Source of the DNA: Spirodela intermedia
Lineage: Eukaryota; Streptophyta; Magnoliopsida; Alismatales; Araceae
DNA length: 64,000 bases
Direction of reading: 5' to 3'
Assembly: GCA_902729315.2 (NCBI GenBank)
Contig: LR746268.1
Coordinates: 5,315,501-5,379,500 of the forward strand
The translations under genes and the position numbers were made by a program. The notes beneath the pieces are model-generated. The model had not been told where the DNA came from, did not search any database, and saw only the letters and a list, made by a program, of their open reading frames with translations. Every line of letters starts with the position of its first letter. The first letter of the stretch is position 1. This document shows positions 34,506 through 45,390 of the stretch, piece by piece.

Positions 34506-35002
34506 CATCAATGCCTAATTAGATTAACAAGATTTTCCTTAGATAAAAAATAGCAGCACAAGACCTGAAATACATCAATGCTTCAAACCTTTGGCATGAT
34601 CTCATGTGTCCATTGCATTATTAATTGATTTGTGCTCACTTGCTGGTCAACCTAGAGTAAAAATTACTTGTGTGTCTGCAAACTTATGAACAACATCTTT
34701 TGGAAATCAAAGCAAGAATGTATAACCTGTGGCATGGATACAAAACTCAAGTTTCTCATCCATGTTGATTGTCATAGAAGTAATGAGGGTTCATATGTAG
34801 ATCATAATAGCCATTGAGAGGAATAGTAAGTGCGATAACTTTTTCCTACAATATGTTGCCACTTGATTATCAATAGAAACAATAGACATGATGTAACCAT
34901 TAATTATCTTTGAATAAGAGATGTAGTATCGAACCATTAGGAAGGTGTTCGCTTGCTTTCTAGCAATTGTGACAAACATTGACACAGATGAGTCACATTT
35001 CA
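34506..35002. other. Spacer up to the duplication junction
   Basis: AT-rich, with no recognisable gene or repeat. Unit B begins abruptly at 35003 inside carrier exon 1. Confidence 0.5.
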
Positions 35003-35835
35003 TGTGATCTTACCCACATGGCCATCACACCCTTGGATCTTGTTAAATGTAACATGCAGGTGGGTGTTGGAAATTTTGGAGGGTTTGTAACGCTTGAGGG
35101 TTTGGTTTTTGTGACTATTAGTGCAATCTCTTGTGGTCTCTACATTTATTTGCCCTCGAAATTCTTTGTATGGTCTTATTGGGTGTTATAATGTACCTTG
35201 GTATGTGGGATATTAGGGTTGTTGGTAACTTATGATGGGTTCACCAACTTTGTCATCAACTTTTTTATGAGAGGTTTACCCTTGTCAATTATTCTAGCAA
35301 AAATTCTGTAGATAAAACCATCAAACTTGATCTTCGTCTACACTCTCTCTATGGTTAACATTTTTTTAGTTCTGTTCCATGATTGTGTTAAGTTGAATCA
35401 TGTTAGGATTTTGGTGACTCTCGTGGGTTTTAGGAGCCTACTTGCAATATCAGATCAGGTCAAGGGATAGGGAAAGGGTTTGGTTGACGATGATAATGAT
35501 TTGCTATGTTTTCATGGATCAGTGGGAAATATAATAATATCAATTTCTTTATGTGCTGATGTTAATTATATACCTGCAGCCTCAAATATTCCTCCTAATC
35601 TATCATTTTCTTTAAGATTTGTTTGCTTGCAATTAGTATTTGATAAGTCTTCATTATCATGAGTTAATAATTAGTAAATAATATAGTTTTAGCCTTAACT
35701 CGTGATAAATAGACTTATATTTGTGTTTAAGTGTGAAAAGTGGTTTTCAATTGATTAATGTGATTTTTTGGGTAATTATGTGATTTTATACGAATTTATA
35801 TGATTTTTACAGTCTTACTTTTGAGATAAATGAAG

Positions 35836-36047
35836 AAAAAGAAATAAAACTAAAATATTGCAAAATGGGGGGGACCCGCCGGCCAGCCAGGCCCGCAAGT
35901 GGGTCGGAAGCTCAGTCGGGGAGCAGCCGCGAGTAGGGGCTCGAGCGGCTTGGACCGATAGGGGCACGTGTGCGCCACTCCCCTTCCACGTCACCGGTGG
36001 CCAGCCGGCTGTGGGGCAAGGAGTGGTCGTACACGCGAGAGAAGGGA
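35836..36047 (-). ncRNA. Hypothetical small RNA downstream of USE/TATA (candidate only)
   Basis: Starting some 25 nt after the TATA box, the minus strand has a GC-rich segment of about 190 nt containing CACGTG and GGAAGGGGAGTGG. It ends in T-runs at about 35,855-35,836, as a Pol III unit would. The equivalent stretch at about 50,400-50,600 also ends in T-runs. I recognise no known RNA family. The start and end are inferred from promoter spacing and are not seen directly. Confidence 0.3.
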
Positions 36048-36071
36048 CTTTGCCTAAAAAGCTAACATTAC

Positions 36072-36114
36072 TATATATTCGCCTGAAAAATCGGCGCACA
36101 ACCGATGTGGGACT
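36072..36114 (-). promoter_or_regulatory. snRNA-type USE plus TATA, antisense in LTR
   Basis: On the minus strand AGTCCCACATCG (36114-36103) matches the plant snRNA upstream sequence element consensus RTCCCACATCG exactly. Twenty-five nucleotides further is TATATA (36077-36072). The same pair with the same 25-nt gap occurs in two other LTR copies (50334-50376 and 55512-55554). In plant snRNA genes this pair drives Pol II or Pol III transcription depending on spacing. Here 25 nt is nearer the Pol III type. Confidence 0.6.
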
Positions 36115-39100
36115 AAACCCGCGTCACACCTTCCTCAATAGGGGCGGACAACCGGCGCGGGTTCGAATCCTCCCAGAGTCAAAATTCATATATTTTTATC
36201 TGATTATCGCGACTTTCCTGTAGATCGCCGGTGAAGGATTAAGCAACCAGAATCGCTGGATCATCGGCGAAAATCTCGTCAACGCGATTCGCGGAGCATT
36301 GCTACTAAAATTGCTGAACGATTCGCGATAAAAGGATCGCGAATCCATCGAGTAAATCGTCTCCGATTGATCGACGAACAAGCCGTCGTCGGGAAGAGGA
36401 CGATCCGCCAGGAGACGAGTCGCCACCTCCTGAGAGCGTACCAGATGCGATGAAGAGCCTCCTCTTGCTGCGCGGACCTAAGGATGAAGCTCCCTGACAC
36501 ACGTCCCACCTCCATCCAGCTCCTCTCCGTCGGGTGACAGCCCCCAGAGAGCTGCAAAGTCGCTATTTTTCCGCTCCGCCGGGTGACAGCCGCCGGAGAC
36601 GACTCGGCGACCCATTTCATTAATTTTTAGACTTCGCGAGAAGATCTAGAGATTGCCCATGTCGTCTTTGTCCAAGGAGAGCCTTCGAGGCCGTGGACAC
36701 TACACGACGATCCTCCCGAATGCTTAGAATTCTGGTGCATCGCCGACGCATCGCCGTCGTGACGCCGGAACTCTGTTTTCCTGCTTTCAATTTAATTTAT
36801 GCTTCATTTAGTGATACTTTGTGTGATTTTAATTTACCAAACTATCCTTCGTTCAATTACGATTCTTCTGACTTTTACAGATCTTAATTGGATTCCGGCG
36901 TTCGCCGGGCACTGACGTCATCCTGACATCCGCACCCTTATTCCTCTTTTTTTTTCGTGAATTTTAAATATATTTCCTTTTCATTTCCTAGTATAAAATT
37001 CATAGAAAATCGTATTCATTGAGAAAAAATATGAATAATTACAAAATATTATATTACATCCCTGTGATCGACTTGAGAAATTACCGCTATTTTTGGAAGT
37101 TTTATTGAATTATAATTGATATATTTATTTAGAAATACTTCTAAATATCTGAAAATTCGTATTTTCTAGTTTTATAAATTTTAGATTTGCGTGATTTAAT
37201 ATACAACGACTGAGTCACGTCAGTATTGTTGCTTTGGGTTGGCATCTAGTCTTCTTTTTGCTACTTAAATCTTCAACTGAATAGTACATTTCCTTTTTAA
37301 GTTATTTGAGAAAATTCTTGCAGCAATGAGGGATAATTAATTTTTTACCTTGTAGCAGTCAAATGGGGTTTGAGGTTATATTGAGTATTTATAATTTAAG
37401 GGGACTCAGGCTTTACTTTAAGTTCTCTATAAGTTAATTGTATGTCATTTCCTTTCATTTAGTCATAAATATTATTTTCCAATATTACAATTTATTATCC
37501 TCTTAATAGACTGCCACTAAATATCATAATTACAATATTCTCAGATCGATCCTATCTTATATCACATTTAGATTTGGTGTTCTGCTTAAGGAATAGGGTG
37601 TCAGAGGTTTTTTTAGTGGTTGGGTACATACCCTTATGGGGTACAGCACTCAAGGTGCTTGCAAGTTTGGATTCTATTAGTTATTTAAGAAGTATTATTC
37701 TGAAGTTATTGTTGATATTGCTCCTTGCCCTATGGAGGCTGTAAAGGTGTGAGTCTAGATGCAGCTTGGATTTGCCAGGGGTCTACAAGATGGGTTGCCC
37801 AAAAATTTCAGCTATAAAGGCATGCTAAGGTATGGTGTAAATTTATTTTTCTAATGGGTTCAATGCAAAACGGATTCACTCCTTGATTCACTGCTTTTAG
37901 ATTGTACAAGGGACTTGGTCCTCTTTGGGACACTAGATACCTTGTAACACTTCTTCATTCTTCTCTACTTCCCATGCAAATTGGGCTCTCCTTTTTTTTT
38001 TCCACCAAACTTCATATTATACTTTCTAGCAAATTTATGTGTGAAATAATTGAAGAAAATTTGAGTACAACCACTATTTTTTTTATTGAAATATCATACT
38101 TTCTTGTTATTTAATTTATTGAAAATCAGATCTATTGTTTGATTTATTCCTTTGTTTTACCATCTCAATCATCAACCCAGTATACATTTTACCATAGTGG
38201 ATTTGTTTTGCTCATTTTTGTTAGAGATGTCAATCCTTTTTAAAGTTGGCAACAATAATCATGAACTAGATTTTGAGATCAGATGATTTTTTTTTTCTAT
38301 GTGAAGCCTAAGTTGAATGCAATGTATTTCATATGGTTAATTTGACTTCAATGCTTACATTCGGGTTCTCTTTATGGACGAATTTGATGCTTTGTAAATC
38401 CAAGAGAAATAAAAAAGGCTCTGTGGTGCTAGAGAAAAACAGCCAGGACTCACTTTTTTCGGTGGTCCAAAGAATAATTATATTGGTAGATTCATACATT
38501 GTGTTTCTTATTCTTTATGATATTTTTTGGAACATAATCTTGATTTAATCAGAATGCCCTCATATTCCTTTAGGCGACTCTTTTGTGCTTGTATTTTTTT
38601 TGTCTTATTAGTATAACTATTGGAAAGGAAGAAAAAGACTATCGCCTAAAAAAATACAAACATGGAGAAATTTGCCTGATGTATACACTCATTTGCCGTA
38701 TTTGGTTATATATTTTCCAAGCATGCTGCATACATTGCTCCACATTTGTGGTTGTACGCATTGAACTTACTTTCCCAATCTATTATTGTTCTTAGGACAT
38801 TTGGATGCTCTTGCTGCATCCCCTCGCTGTGATTCAAATGCTTCAAGGGCATTCATATGATGCAAAGAGTTGACTTGAATATAATAATTTATCACCTATT
38901 GTACTTCTTCTCAAGTACAATCACATCCAAAGATATGGTTTGTAGTGTCCTCGTTAATCTCTTGTAATTTAATTCTAGTTGTAGGTTTTCAACTTTTTTT
39001 ATGAACTAAATTGCATAATAGTTATTCGTGCGTGGTTTCCAATCAGATTCTCAATTCCATTTTTGCTCGATGATTGTGCGGTCTGCTTGTAGTGTTTTTC

Positions 39101-39490
39101 TTTTATTTCTTTATTATTTGATGGGAATTACCTTGAGAAAATAAGTTAATTAGGTTTCTTTGGTCAAGATGTTCATTCTCATTTCAAGCATATGGGCAGT
39201 TATATTATATGCTTGCATTTACGAATGCACTCACATGCTAGAAAATTTTCATATTTACTAGCTTTTAATTATATTGTGTGGCAAAGTTTGTATTCTTGGA
39301 TGGCTCCACAGAATAAAAGGAATTTACATTCTTAGATACAATAATGAAGTTTGTATCTTCTGAGACCATTGTGGAGATGATCTACTAGCATGCCATCCCC
39401 ACACCCAAGGACAAGTGCAACAAGTCACTCCAACTCAGTATGAGCTTCGTTGGTGACTACGTAGTTGGGATCTTCTGTGCCATTGTCTCT

Positions 39491-40565
39491 TGATAATTAT
39501 AAATTAGTAATTAATTCTATATATTAATATCTTATATATACTAATTAATGGGTAGATAATACAATTATATGTGTTATTGACTCATTATGACATTCATAAT
39601 ATTTTGTCATTAAAGTTCTAATACATATTATTTTAATTATATTATGAGACTAACCTCACTTGACTTTTATAAAATCAAGTAGTGATTCTCTCATATTTTA
39701 TTGATAATTATTTGATTGTAAAGACTTAGGTGAACTCTTATTATGAGTTAGAAGTAATGAAAGAAGCAAAAAAAAAAAGCCCAAGTCTTATGGAGAGAGC
39801 TGACTTAATATGTTTATGGGTCCAAGAGAGGGCGTCACCTTGGCCTATAACTCATTTAGACTTAAAAGGGCTATCAAGAGATGAGATCTAGGTTGCCCAT
39901 CTTAAGCCACCTTAAGATGAGATTAAGAGGAGGATTAGAGCACCACCCTCATAGAAAAATCTAGATCGTTCGTCAAGAGAGTTAGTTATTAATCATAACT
40001 GTCTATTAAAGGGGCTTAATTTTTTAGAGGTTTAAGGTATCTCGTTCCTCTCTTAGAAGACACTTTTTGACTCTCTCTCTAGTAGTGGCTAACCGAAAGA
40101 AAAATGAGAGAAATCAAACTCCAGTCAATAACATTCTTGTGCTCAAGATTGTCATAGAGAAGAGACTACTTGGAGAACATCAAAATCATTACAGATCAAG
40201 CATCACTTGGCCTAAGACTGACACAATAAAGTCTTTGCAAGATCTAGATCTGGACGTCCTTGTAATCTTCTTCGTGAATAGATTCACTCTTAGTTCGAAC
40301 TAGTTTTATCATTTATTCAATCATTCTATTGTGTTAGATTCATTCTTTCCCTTTTACCATACTTTTTATTTCTCGTCTTCTCCCTTTTTAAATTTAATTC
40401 TACCTTTTACAATCTCAAGTATATCTATATATATATAAGAAATAAAATAAGTAAAATTCTTAATCTCATTATTCACGCTTTTTGAGGATTGACCCTTACT
40501 TATCTTAAACAGAAGAGTGAAGTTTCATCATGATGACATATTTAACCTCTAAATTGAGTTCATCA
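39491..40565 (+). mobile_element. Solo LTR, family 2, inside exon 4 of carrier pseudogene
   Basis: 1075 bp, from TGATAATTATAAATT to GAGTTCATCA. The right target duplication is TCTCC (40566-40570). The left one reads TCTCT (39486-39490), one C-to-T change. Copy A has the uninterrupted TCTCCCACCC. The interruption destroys exon 4. Confidence 0.85.
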
Positions 40566-41028
40566 TCTCCCACCCTGCTGACAATCTGGTTTCATTCATC
40601 AACATGCCAAAGGAACTACTATTGGTGACGTGAGTGATCCTCTCAGTTCTCCACTCTCCCCCTCCCCCCTTCCCCCCCCCCCCCAAACTTACTTTTGCAT
40701 TGCTTCTGACGGTGCTAGTTGTTCTATCTTGCTTAGGCAGTCAAGAAGCTCGGACTATGGGGCCTCTTCACCCGCAGGCTTCCCTTGTGTATTGTGATTA
40801 TACCTTCAAAGCACCCTCACCGGTGCTCAGTGGGGAATCATGACGGCTGGTGGGTTTCTCTCGATCAATCTTCAATACTGCTTCTCAGAAAAGTCTGGAG
40901 AGAGTATAACCTTTGACTGTTCTCTATGTCAGCCTCTCTGATTCCTTTTCATCCTATGAACTTTCAGGCCAGCCACAGGTGGAGTCGCGCCTGGTCCTGC
41001 TGCTGCTGCTTCAGCTCCAGCTGCTTGA

Positions 41029-42903
41029 GGCTCCCTAATCTCTGGGCATGATAATTTTTTTGGAGCACCAAGTCTTTATCTGTTTCTGACAACAATTTTG
41101 GAAAGTGGGCTTCATCGATATCTAGGGTAAATGTAGACTACTAGGTCGTATTAGTCTTGATCTCATTCATTTGGAAGGGCCCTTGCGAGAAATGGGTACC
41201 GAATGATTGGTAGGCAGCAGGCCTCTGTCATGTACCATCTTACTTTAAATGGGTCGCATCATGGTAGTCGGTCTTAATCCGCTCTTAGCTTCACGCCATT
41301 TATGAAGTTTCAATATTTAAATAGCATAATTCAAGTATTGGGCTGCTACATCTTTATTATTATTATTTTTCTCAAGTATCAGTTATTGCTTTCTATATAT
41401 TCGAATCAGGTGCTCACAATGTCACTTGGGTGCACTTTATTTTCGCATAGTGTGAGATATACGATTCTTTTGGATAACACATTATCATTAACTCCGTCTG
41501 CCATCTGTTCCTCTGGCTTCTGTCCTCTAACTTCTACAGTGCCTGGCATGGCGGGTTCGCCGCCACCCCCACCATCTGCTCCACCAGCATCGTCCTCAGC
41601 CTTGGATCTCTGGTGGGCCTCTCACTATCGACTATTCCGGCCTTCTCTATCTCCTTCTAAGCTAGTTCGTTGCGTCTAAAATTCCTTTCGTCAAGAGTCA
41701 ACATCTGGGTTATGGCAGGCGCTGAATCCGATCAAGGACCTGGTCTTCCTCACCTACTGCCGTATTCGAATGAGTCGGCCATCTCTGATGGGGAGTCAGC
41801 ATTGCCGTCGCGGTAGCCAAAGAATTCTCCTCATCTGAGAATAGAAAATTCAGACCATTTCCTAAATCGGTGGACGACGAATTATCTTCGTCATGCAGGG
41901 TTGTGCCGTCGCGCGCGCGTCAACACCCGCCCTGTGCTTATTCTCTACGTAGAGGGTGTTATGCTTCCTCGATGTCCTACGGGCTTTCAGGCCGATCACA
42001 TATGGCCTCCCCCATGCTCCATCATCCTGAGGCTCCGACCAAACAGTTAACGAGGATTCTTTATCATTGATGTCTCGGGGGACCTTGGCGGCCGGAAGGT
42101 ACAAATGGATTTGATAATGTTTTAGTTTGGATAAGGTTTCGCCATGAGTTTTCCCCGTGAGTTTTTAAGATATTTGAAGGTTTGGTGAGATGGATCCTGT
42201 TGAACGGTAAACGCGGATCGTCATTCTTAGACGGGGTCGACGAATTGAATTCCTCACCAATCCCCAGGATTACTGCAGCTCAGTTTGAGGGATAAATAAT
42301 CCTTCTTATGAAAACCTTGGAGAGTAACCCATATCCTAAGCTAAATGTACATCTAAGGTGTAGCGATTATTCTCGAGCTTAATCGCATTAGAAAGGCCCA
42401 CATGACATCCTTTTACGTGTTGAAAGCTTGTGTACCATCTTATATCCATCTAATATCTCGTTGTGTCAGCTGCCGTCAGTCTACATTTAATTTAGGCCCT
42501 ATATGAAATTAGCATTGATATCTAATATCTAAATTTATCTTGAGAAATAATATATATATATATATATATTGATTTTTTGGGTGGTCATCGCTATATCATT
42601 TGAGTTATTTGGTGAGATAGTGACCGTTTTCTACCATCAAAGAGCCCCTATGACATTAATGGGTCCCTAAGAAGAACCCGCCGTTATAGTTGAACATTGT
42701 CGTGACCCTATTATCTTCATCTTCGTCTTCTTCTTCGTCCGGAAGTCAGGGCTTGATTAGGTAGCGTTGTTGACCGGTGTCTGAGTCCACCACTCATCTT
42801 CCAACGACCGGGCAGGAGACGCCTATAAACCCTTTTGGAAAACTTCCCAAGAACACATGCCGCCTTCATTTCCTCTGCTAATTTACGCGGAGACACCAGA
42901 GCC
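41029..42903 (+). repeat. Intergenic block and GDSL promoter, unit B
   Basis: Left part almost identical to A1 (21791-23010); right part closer to A2 (about 24,800-25,422). It has private insertions such as cagtttgagggata near 42,281 and a (TA)n run near 42,548-42,570. The TATA box is at 42824-42829. Confidence 0.85.
42824..42829 (+). promoter_or_regulatory. TATA box of GDSL gene B
   Basis: TATAAA in cgcctataaaccc, 75 bases before the ATG, as in copy A. Confidence 0.75.
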
Positions 42904-44449
42904 ATGGCTGGGCGCCTGATCCTCTGGCTGCTCTCACTTGCGCAACCTTTACACCTCGAGTTCTTTGCCCCCCCACTCGGCGGAGCAGGCGGGCCTTCCG
43001 CCATCGCCAAGGGTTGCGCCATCACCTCGATTTACAGCCTCGGGGACTCCACCGCAGACACCGGCAACTTACTTTATCTCGCCCGGCAAGGAGAGCGCAC
43101 GCCGTCGACCTCCCTTCCCTACGGCGAGACCCTCCAGAAGGCCACCGGCCGATCCTCAGACGGCTACCTAATGATCGACTACATCGGTAATGGCAGATAA
43201 ATTTTCTCTGTAACGAGCGGTTCATTCTGTCATCATCTGTGTGTTCAAGAATCCAAAGTCAACTCCCCGTCCCTCACCCCCCCACCTTTCCGACAGCCGC
43301 TACGTTTGATCTTCCCAACGTGCCACCGTACATGGATAAATCGGCCAACTTTGACTATGGGGTCAACTTCGCTGTCGCCGGATCTACTGCACTCAATCAG
43401 TCTTTCTTCCTCAAAAGGGGTATCTCGCTACCAGTACCGTCTTACTCACTCGGGCTTCAGCTCCAATGGTTCAATGCCCACATCAACCATATCTGCCTCT
43501 CCAAGGAAGGTCCTGCCCTCCCCACATTTCCCCCTAATCGTATCATCTCTTGGATCATAGGATTTATTTCTGACATCCGTTTATGAACTATAGACTGTTC
43601 AAATAAGTTCCGAAAGGCTCTCTTTCTAGTGGGGGAGATTGGGGGGAACGACTACGGCAATGCCTTCCAGGCAGGCAAGTCCATGGAAGAGGTGAAGACT
43701 TATGTGCCACAAGTGGTGGGAACCATCATAGCTACTGCTAAGGTACTGAAAGTCTTGTCATATGAGCGATTAATTAACCTCGGATGTTATCAACTGAAAG
43801 TGGGTTAGTGATGTTTACAGGCATTAATCAACGTCGGCGCCCGTCGATTAGTGGTGCCGGGGAATTTTCCGATCGGCTGCATGCCGATCTACCTCACTCT
43901 CTTCAAAGGCCGCGGCTTGGTCCCTGATGAGAGGGGCTGTCTGAAGAGCCTCAATAGCTTCGCTGAATACCACAATGAGTACCTGCAGAAGGCCATCCGG
44001 GATCTGAAGAAGACTCACCCTGACATCACCATAAGCTACGGAGATTACTATAATCCGTACTTAACATTGATTGACAAGGCTCATGATTATGGTAAATCTA
44101 ACAGCCCCATATCATATCTATGAATCATCTTACAAACATATATGACATCTGAATGGTGTGGTATTTTTCATGACCAGGGTTCGAGAAAAATTCTCTTCTC
44201 AAGGCTTGTTGCGGGAGCGGGGGAGACTACAACTTTGACTTGAAAAATAAGTGCGGGAACCCAGGAGTTCAAGTGTGCGCTGATCCAAGCCGGTTCATCA
44301 GCTGGGATGGGATTCACTTGACACAGGAGGCTTACAAAAACATGGGAAATATGCTGATTTCGGAGTTCATCAAAGAATGGAATTGCAGAAAGCAGGCCGA
44401 AATAAATTATGCTCGAATGGTCCGTGCTGGCAACCATGAACTACACTGA
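42904..44449 (+). CDS. GDSL esterase/lipase, copy B
   Basis: Tandem paralogue of the gene at 25423, probably also a secreted ester hydrolase. Exons 42904-43186, 43297-43509, 43594-43742, 43821-44091 and 44178-44449 have exactly the same lengths as copy A (395 aa). All splice sites are GT-AG, with no stops. The signal peptide is as in A. Block I reads LGDSTADTGN (Ile to Thr after the nucleophile), block II GVNFAVAGST (GGAT in A), block III GGNDYGNAF and block V DGIHLT. All catalytic residues are kept. Exon 4 encodes an identical protein segment in both copies, while exon 1 contains a tight cluster of replacements. Intact structure suggests both are functional, but expression cannot be judged here. 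Confidence 0.94.
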
Positions 44450-45390
44450 GGAGCAAATTATACATCTGCTCAACTCCAAATGGATTTGACATCGATAATA
44501 TATCGACAGAATTACCTTCTAAATTGATGCTCCCTAAAGAAGGGGGGACCTCAAATTTATCATAAATGGTTGTAAACATCAGTAATTTATGTACACAACC
44601 AACATCAGGAACATAATATTGTTGACTAAGCTCTGGAGAACAAACAGGTATAGACTGTGATTGACACCAACTCGTGGCATAACAACAGTAATCTCTAACG
44701 TTGGTTTATCAAGCACTGTACATTACAAGCTATTTTTGTAGACTTGACCAGATCTTGCATGTTTACGAGCACAACTATCAGATGGGAATTAAACATAGCT
44801 GCAAAAAAGAGAGAAAATATAACCATAATTAATAGGAAAATACCAAGAAACATTCCATAAATTTGATTAATGCCGAAATTTCATCTGGTTTTTTATCATT
44901 TTAGCAAAAAATCTTAATTGTTCACCTAAAGGTATACTAATAAAATTGCTAAAAACCAAAGAAAAACCATGAAAAGATGATATAGGTCAAAATATTTGCT
45001 GCAGCTCCACTACCAAAACATTTGATAGATGCTCATTATTATTTTTTAATAGCCTGCACTTAATTAGACAATAAATCTCTTTAATGTCAAGTTATGGATT
45101 GGCTCATTATGATTTTGAAGATTTTTAGACATTCATATGAAATCGGGAAAATGATAATATGTTATATAAACTTATTAGAAATTGATGTATTAGATAAGAT
45201 CAAGAATATAAATTATTTCAATGGAGAATTACAGTTTAAATCATAAGAAACATCTCATTAGATTTTAAATTCTTGTTATAAATATAACTACTAGACCATA
45301 TGAGTAAAAAGGTAATACAAAGTCTATGTGAGGTAAATGTGTTACCATATTATGTGTAAGCCTTCTTGGTGCATCAAATGAATAAGGTTT
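44450..45390. other. Spacer downstream of GDSL gene B
   Basis: AT-rich counterpart of 26967-27843. No gene seen. Identity to unit A falls sharply after the stop codon. Confidence 0.6.

Larger units (their letters stand above)
35641..37222 (+). mobile_element. Solo LTR, family 1 (best preserved copy)
   Basis: 1582 bp, beginning TGATAAGTCTTC and ending GAGTCACGTCA. It is flanked by the 5-bp target duplication GTATT (35636-35640 and 37223-37227). The uninterrupted site is visible in unit A at 13750-13754. There is no internal region, so it is a solo LTR. It is strikingly CpG-rich compared with the other copies, so it is probably the youngest. It carries the antisense USE/TATA module and a GGTTCGAATCC box. 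Confidence 0.93.
35003..41028 (+). pseudogene. Mitochondrial phosphate carrier, copy B (pseudogene)
   Basis: Homologous to the copy A gene but 5'-truncated. It begins inside exon 1 at 35003 (equivalent to 13120), so the presequence and first helix are absent. Exon remnants: 35003-35059, 37545-37829, 37901-37943, 39336-39490 plus 40566-40628, 40737-40850 or so, and 40968-41028. Stops include CAG to TAG in exon 2, TATTAG where copy A has TATGAG, and TAC TAG in exon 4. Exon 2 has lost about 70 bases, including the TLIYLAGSASAE segment. Exon 5 has an extra 8 bases and a deletion. Exon 4 is split by a solo LTR, and intron 1 holds another. It does preserve the normal first-intron donor CAG|GTGGGT and the C missing from copy A exon 4. 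Confidence 0.93.

Noticed and set aside
40672-40684. Long C-run near the carrier pseudogene exon 4-5 intron
   Set aside because: A simple homopolymer tract, prone to length error. No function inferred.
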